A stretch of DNA of 52,127 bases, taken from assembly GCA_009840355.1 (NCBI GenBank), contig VXNZ01000029.1, positions 12,687-64,813 on the forward strand, read 5' to 3'. The translations under genes were made by a program, and so were the position numbers. A model generated the notes under the pieces. The model was given only the letters and a program-made list of their open reading frames with translations, was not told the origin of the DNA and searched no databases. The first letter of the stretch is position 1; the number at the start of each line of letters is the position of its first letter. Below, in pieces: positions 49,618 through 52,127 of this stretch. The stretch comes from Chloroflexota bacterium. GTDB taxonomy: Bacteria > Chloroflexota > Dehalococcoidia > Lucifugimonadales > JADFKI01.

Positions 49618-50621
49618 TATCGGTTGCGCAGGTAGTTCCACGATTTCTTCTTGTCTTCGCCGCCGGTCATCTGCTGGTAGCGCTGCGTGAGCTTTTCGCC
49701 GAAGAATGCGGTCGCCATCGACTGCCCGGCGGTCGGCAGAGTGTTCTCGCCGGTATCTACGACGGCGCCGGCGTCCCATCGCGCTCTGCCTTCCCACGCC
49801 TTGATGAAGGTCTCGACAAGTTCGTCGTTGTTGGACTCTTTGAGCATATTGCGGTACGAATACAGCTCGGTGATGTACTCGTCCAGCCAGTGAACTAGCG
49901 CTTCGGTGTTCGTGTAGCAGGCCGCTTCGTTGTCGATTGGGTCTTCGGACGCGAGGCGCGAGTATTCGGCGAAAGTGGCGGCGGCGAGCTGGTGCATCTC
50001 TCGCCACGATTCGCTGCCGGCGGTGGTCGTTACGAATGCGGACGATAGGACGGTGGGCAGCACTTCCATGGCGACCGCGTAGCTGTCGTGTTCGTGCGGA
50101 TCAAGGAACAACGGCTTTGCGCCGATTAGTTCGACCATTCCCACAACGGTCTTCACAGAAGTCTGATCGGCGGAATTGGACGGCGAGATGCAGTATTTCG
50201 CGCCTTGGAACAGGTCAGCGGATGCGTCTTCGAGAACGGAGTACGGCTTGCGAATCAGGGGGCGGCCACTGACGAAGCTTGCGTTGGGCGGCAGGAGATC
50301 GTCTGCCCATTCGATCGCCTTGACTTTGGCGGCGCAGGTATCGGTAACCACGCAGCCGTCTTCCACGATGGGCGCGATGGCGTTCAACAACTCGCGCGTT
50401 TGCGTGAATGGCGAGTCTAGGACTATCATCTGCGCGCCGCGAACCGCGTTGCGGAGGTTCGATGATTCCTCGTCGTAAGCGCCCGCCTTGTACGCGATTT
50501 TCAGGGCATCCCTGTCGCCGGAGCTGCCCACAATTTCCGTGTTTCGCAGGTTGGCACTCTTCAGGGCAAGCCCCAAGGACACGCCGACAATGCCCGTTCC
50601 TATGATGGTAATGCGCTCCAA
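49617..50621 (-). CDS. Prephenate/arogenate dehydrogenase-family (TyrA-like) protein lacking the HPMAG motif
   Basis: 334 residues. The Rossmann start ITIIGTGIVGVSLGLALKSA, then VVTDTCAAKVKAIEWADDLL and ADLFQGAKYCISPS match TyrA dehydrogenases. But where TyrA has the substrate and catalytic GHPMAG motif, this protein reads FVSGRPLIRKPYSVL (R120 in place of His). The helical dimerisation domain, usually about 100 residues, is retained (HDSYAVAMEVLPTVLSSAFV and so on). It therefore may not act on prephenate; a related NAD-dependent decarboxylating or oxidising role is possible. The start is TTG at 50621 behind AGGAGGT. It is translationally coupled to gmk. Confidence 0.78.
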   Translation of the reverse strand: MERITIIGTGIVGVSLGLALKSANLRNTEIVGSSGDRDALKIAYKAGAYDEESSNLRNAVRGAQMIVLDSPFTQTRELLNAIAPIVEDGCVVTDTCAAKVKAIEWADDLLPPNASFVSGRPLIRKPYSVLEDASADLFQGAKYCISPSNSADQTSVKTVVGMVELIGAKPLFLDPHEHDSYAVAMEVLPTVLSSAFVTTTAGSESWREMHQLAAATFAEYSRLASEDPIDNEAACYTNTEALVHWLDEYITELYSYRNMLKESNNDELVETFIKAWEGRARWDAGAVVDTGENTLPTAGQSMATAFFGEKLTQRYQQMTGGEDKKKSWNYLRNR

Positions 50622-50716
50622 ATCGCACCTCCTGCTTCGTTCTGCCGCTGATGGTATTTTCAGCGAATTTCAATGATGCTCTTGATGAGAGTCTATCATA
50701 GATTGCGGGGCTATCG

Positions 50717-51376
50717 TTACACGCCCAGCAGCAATCGCACCAGTGTGGTGATTGCGGGGAATAGTATGCGGCTCAGTATGCCTGTGTTCAGCACGCTGTC
50801 GGCGAGCACGATGACTAGCAGGATTATCATACCGAATCGCTCGGTGCGAGCGAACGGTGCGGCTATGGCGCGTGGCAGTACGCCCAGCGCGACTTTGAAG
50901 CCGTCGAGCGGCGCGATGGGGAGCAGGTTGAATAGCGCCAGCACGACATTCCAGAGCACCAGCGCCTGAAGGAACTGCGCGTCTATGCCACCTCCGATGT
51001 AAACCGTGCCGAGCCTGAACGGCAGCGCGGCAAGTGTCGCCACGACCACGTTGGATATGGGGCCGGCGAGTGCGACGACAGCCATTCCCGGGCGCTCGCC
51101 AATGCGCAGGAATGCAGGTGTTACGGGCGTGGGCTTGCCCCAGCCAAATCCGGCGACGAATATGAGAATCGTGCCAATCGGGTCGAGGTGCGAGACGGGG
51201 TTGAGCGTGAGTCGACCTTGATCTCGTGCGGTGTGGTCGCCGAGCTGCGTTGCCGACCAAGCATGGCTGAATTCGTGGACAGTGATGCCGACGATGAGCG
51301 CCACGGCGAACGCGGCAAGGCTAATTAGCGCTGCGAACGGGTCGGTTAGGAATTGGTCGATGAGACGGAAGAGCAA
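50717..51376 (-). CDS. Site-2 protease-family (M50) intramembrane peptidase
   Basis: 219 residues, five to six hydrophobic segments. The zinc motif HEFSHAWSATQLGD (HExxH at residues 34-38) sits in the first helices, with LNPVSHLDPIGTI and FGWGKPTPV typical of short M50B proteins. The second metal ligand lies in LLPIAPLDGFKVAL (LDG motif). It lacks PDZ and CBS domains, so it is a minimal site-2 protease. It cleaves membrane-embedded helices, but no client is evident. The start appears to be TTG at 51376; an upstream ribosome site is weak. It is downstream of the HesB-like gene on the same strand. Confidence 0.87.
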   Translation of the reverse strand: MLFRLIDQFLTDPFAALISLAAFAVALIVGITVHEFSHAWSATQLGDHTARDQGRLTLNPVSHLDPIGTILIFVAGFGWGKPTPVTPAFLRIGERPGMAVVALAGPISNVVVATLAALPFRLGTVYIGGGIDAQFLQALVLWNVVLALFNLLPIAPLDGFKVALGVLPRAIAAPFARTERFGMIILLVIVLADSVLNTGILSRILFPAITTLVRLLLGV

Positions 51377-51442
51377 GTCAAGACCTGCGAGAAAACATCA
51401 GGAAATGCAATAAGGGACGCAAAGAACGGCAATCATGCGACA

Positions 51443-51473
51443 CGCGGCGGGACGAACATGTCATCCCGCCGCG
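51443..51473 (-). terminator. GC-rich hairpin after the HesB-like gene
   Basis: CGCGGCGGGA (51443-51452) pairs perfectly with TCCCGCCGCG (51464-51473), 11-base loop. It lies 35-65 bases past the stop of the HesB-like gene. There is no U-run, so it may be a pause or a processing structure. Confidence 0.45.
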
Positions 51474-51507
51474 CGGTGAGTTCAAATCGGTTAGGCTGTG
51501 TCAGTGC

Positions 51508-51915
51508 TTACTGGGCGCAGCCGCAGCCACCACCGCCGCTGCCGCAGCCTCCACCAGAGCCACAACCGCCGCCGCCACCACCGCAGGCGCAACCGCCGCC
51601 GGTGCCGACTTGGAAGTTCGGGTTGCTGATGACGAAGCCGCTGCGCATCAGGCCGTCCACGTAGTCAATCTGCGCACCTTCGACAAGGGGGGCGCTTTCG
51701 GGGTCAACGAGGACCTGCACGCCGGGGGCATCGACCACCAGGTCGTCCGCCTTCGCCTCGCGTTCCATGCCGAGCATATACTGGAAACTGCCGTGCGGGC
51801 CCGGTACGACCATCATCCGCAGCAAAGCGCCGGTCTCGCCCTGCTCGTTCAGTATTTCTTCGAGCTTCTGTGAAGCCAAGTCCGAAACTTCGATAAGAGG
51901 AGTTGCTATTGTCAC
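51508..51915 (-). CDS. HesB/IscA-like protein with a Cys/Gly-rich tail
   Basis: 135 residues. The HesB fold is recognisable: IEVSDLASQKLEEILNEQG, LRMMVVPGPHGSFQYML, and VLVDPESAPLVEGAQIDYVDG then MRSGFVISNPN. The first conserved Cys of IscA (the GGCxG region) is missing: the stretch reads VPGPHGSFQY. The terminal CGCG motif is replaced by a tail of about 30 residues, mostly Gly with eight Cys (GGGCACGGGGGGCG and so on, ending CGCAQ). It could still hold Fe-S or another metal cluster through the tail. GGAGGT lies six bases before the GTG start at 51915. Confidence 0.8.
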   Translation of the reverse strand: MTIATPLIEVSDLASQKLEEILNEQGETGALLRMMVVPGPHGSFQYMLGMEREAKADDLVVDAPGVQVLVDPESAPLVEGAQIDYVDGLMRSGFVISNPNFQVGTGGGCACGGGGGGCGSGGGCGSGGGGCGCAQ

Positions 51916-52127
51916 TGTGCCACCTCCGGGCGGTACGCCTGAGTATGCAGCCGCTACTGGCTACTTGTGCAGCCAATCGTATCATTAGCGCACTGGGCGG
52001 TCAAGGATTGGGTGCGATATGTGTCAGCCTTCATGGTACTGGGCTGAAATATGTGGAGGGGATGGATAGGGCTTTTAGGGGCTGCGGTTGTTGATGGGGA
52101 TGGTTAGCCTGGGAGTGGGGATTTGGG
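51916..52127. other. Right-edge region without a supported gene
   Basis: Upstream of the HesB-like start I see only short frames without ribosome sites. The last 70 bases are G-rich on the plus strand. A gene beginning beyond the window edge cannot be excluded. Confidence 0.4.

Overview
The window looks like a chromosomal segment of a moderately GC-rich, free-living heterotrophic bacterium, most likely a Chloroflexota of the Dehalococcoidia/SAR202 kind. That placement is an inference from gene content and not a proof: paired LLM-class flavin-dependent oxidoreductases, a thiolase-fold protein with a DUF35 OB-fold partner, RraA-like and HesB-like proteins, a Trm112-type mini-protein, and lipoproteins with Thr/Pro/Ala-rich linkers. 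There are no rRNA genes, no CRISPR array, no phage module and no transposase. Genes use the standard code, often with GTG or TTG starts behind clear GGAGG-type ribosome sites.

Layout. Bases 1-453 hold the tail of an ankyrin-repeat protein and a zinc-ribbon mini-protein, tail to tail. Bases 502-7862 (minus strand) carry central carbon metabolism: a membrane cytochrome b/sulfite-oxidase-fold fusion, malate dehydrogenase, isocitrate dehydrogenase, and a biotin-dependent carboxyltransferase set (12S-like subunit, a translationally coupled 83-residue protein, and a 5S-like subunit fused to a biotin carrier) that resembles a transcarboxylase. Bases 8091-9447 (plus) are folP-folK. Bases 9508-14136 (minus) hold a Trm112-like protein, CopD-like and TlpA-like proteins, SbcD, glycyl-tRNA synthetase, tRNA-Cys and tRNA-Leu.

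Bases 14443-22728 (minus) hold a peptide/nickel-type ABC importer (two permeases, a frameshifted binding lipoprotein, no ATPase genes), a WD40 protein overlapping a COG0523 (CobW-type) metallochaperone GTPase, and an Xaa-Pro aminopeptidase. Together they suggest peptide and metal acquisition. Next come the tmRNA gene and, directly beside it, a 552-residue coiled-coil protein ending in an RNxxxH HEPN motif. This is the best candidate in the window for an uncharacterised defence or RNA-targeting protein.

Bases 25259-29765 (minus) encode a transketolase/E1-like ThDP enzyme and the OB-fold/thiolase-fold pair, whose thiolase member lacks both catalytic cysteines. From 30 kb on, genes alternate in strand and are separated by non-coding repeats, including a MITE-like family with 14-bp terminal inverted repeats. 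They include thiol peroxidase, RraA-like, homocysteine methyltransferase-like, a secreted subtilase, acetyl-CoA synthetase, LLM oxidoreductases, an M1 aminopeptidase, enoyl-CoA hydratase, guanylate kinase coupled to a TyrA-like protein, an M50 protease and a HesB-like protein with a Cys/Gly tail.

Two themes recur. Three genes are broken by small lesions: single-base frameshifts near 17.38 kb and 33.19 kb, and an in-frame stop within a short duplication at 47.52 kb. Several other intact genes have lost a hallmark catalytic or metal-binding residue (alpha/beta hydrolase Ser to Phe, TyrA-like HPMAG motif, homocysteine methyltransferase zinc Cys to His, thiolase cysteines). Either the paralogues have diverged to new functions, or some loci are decaying or contain assembly errors.
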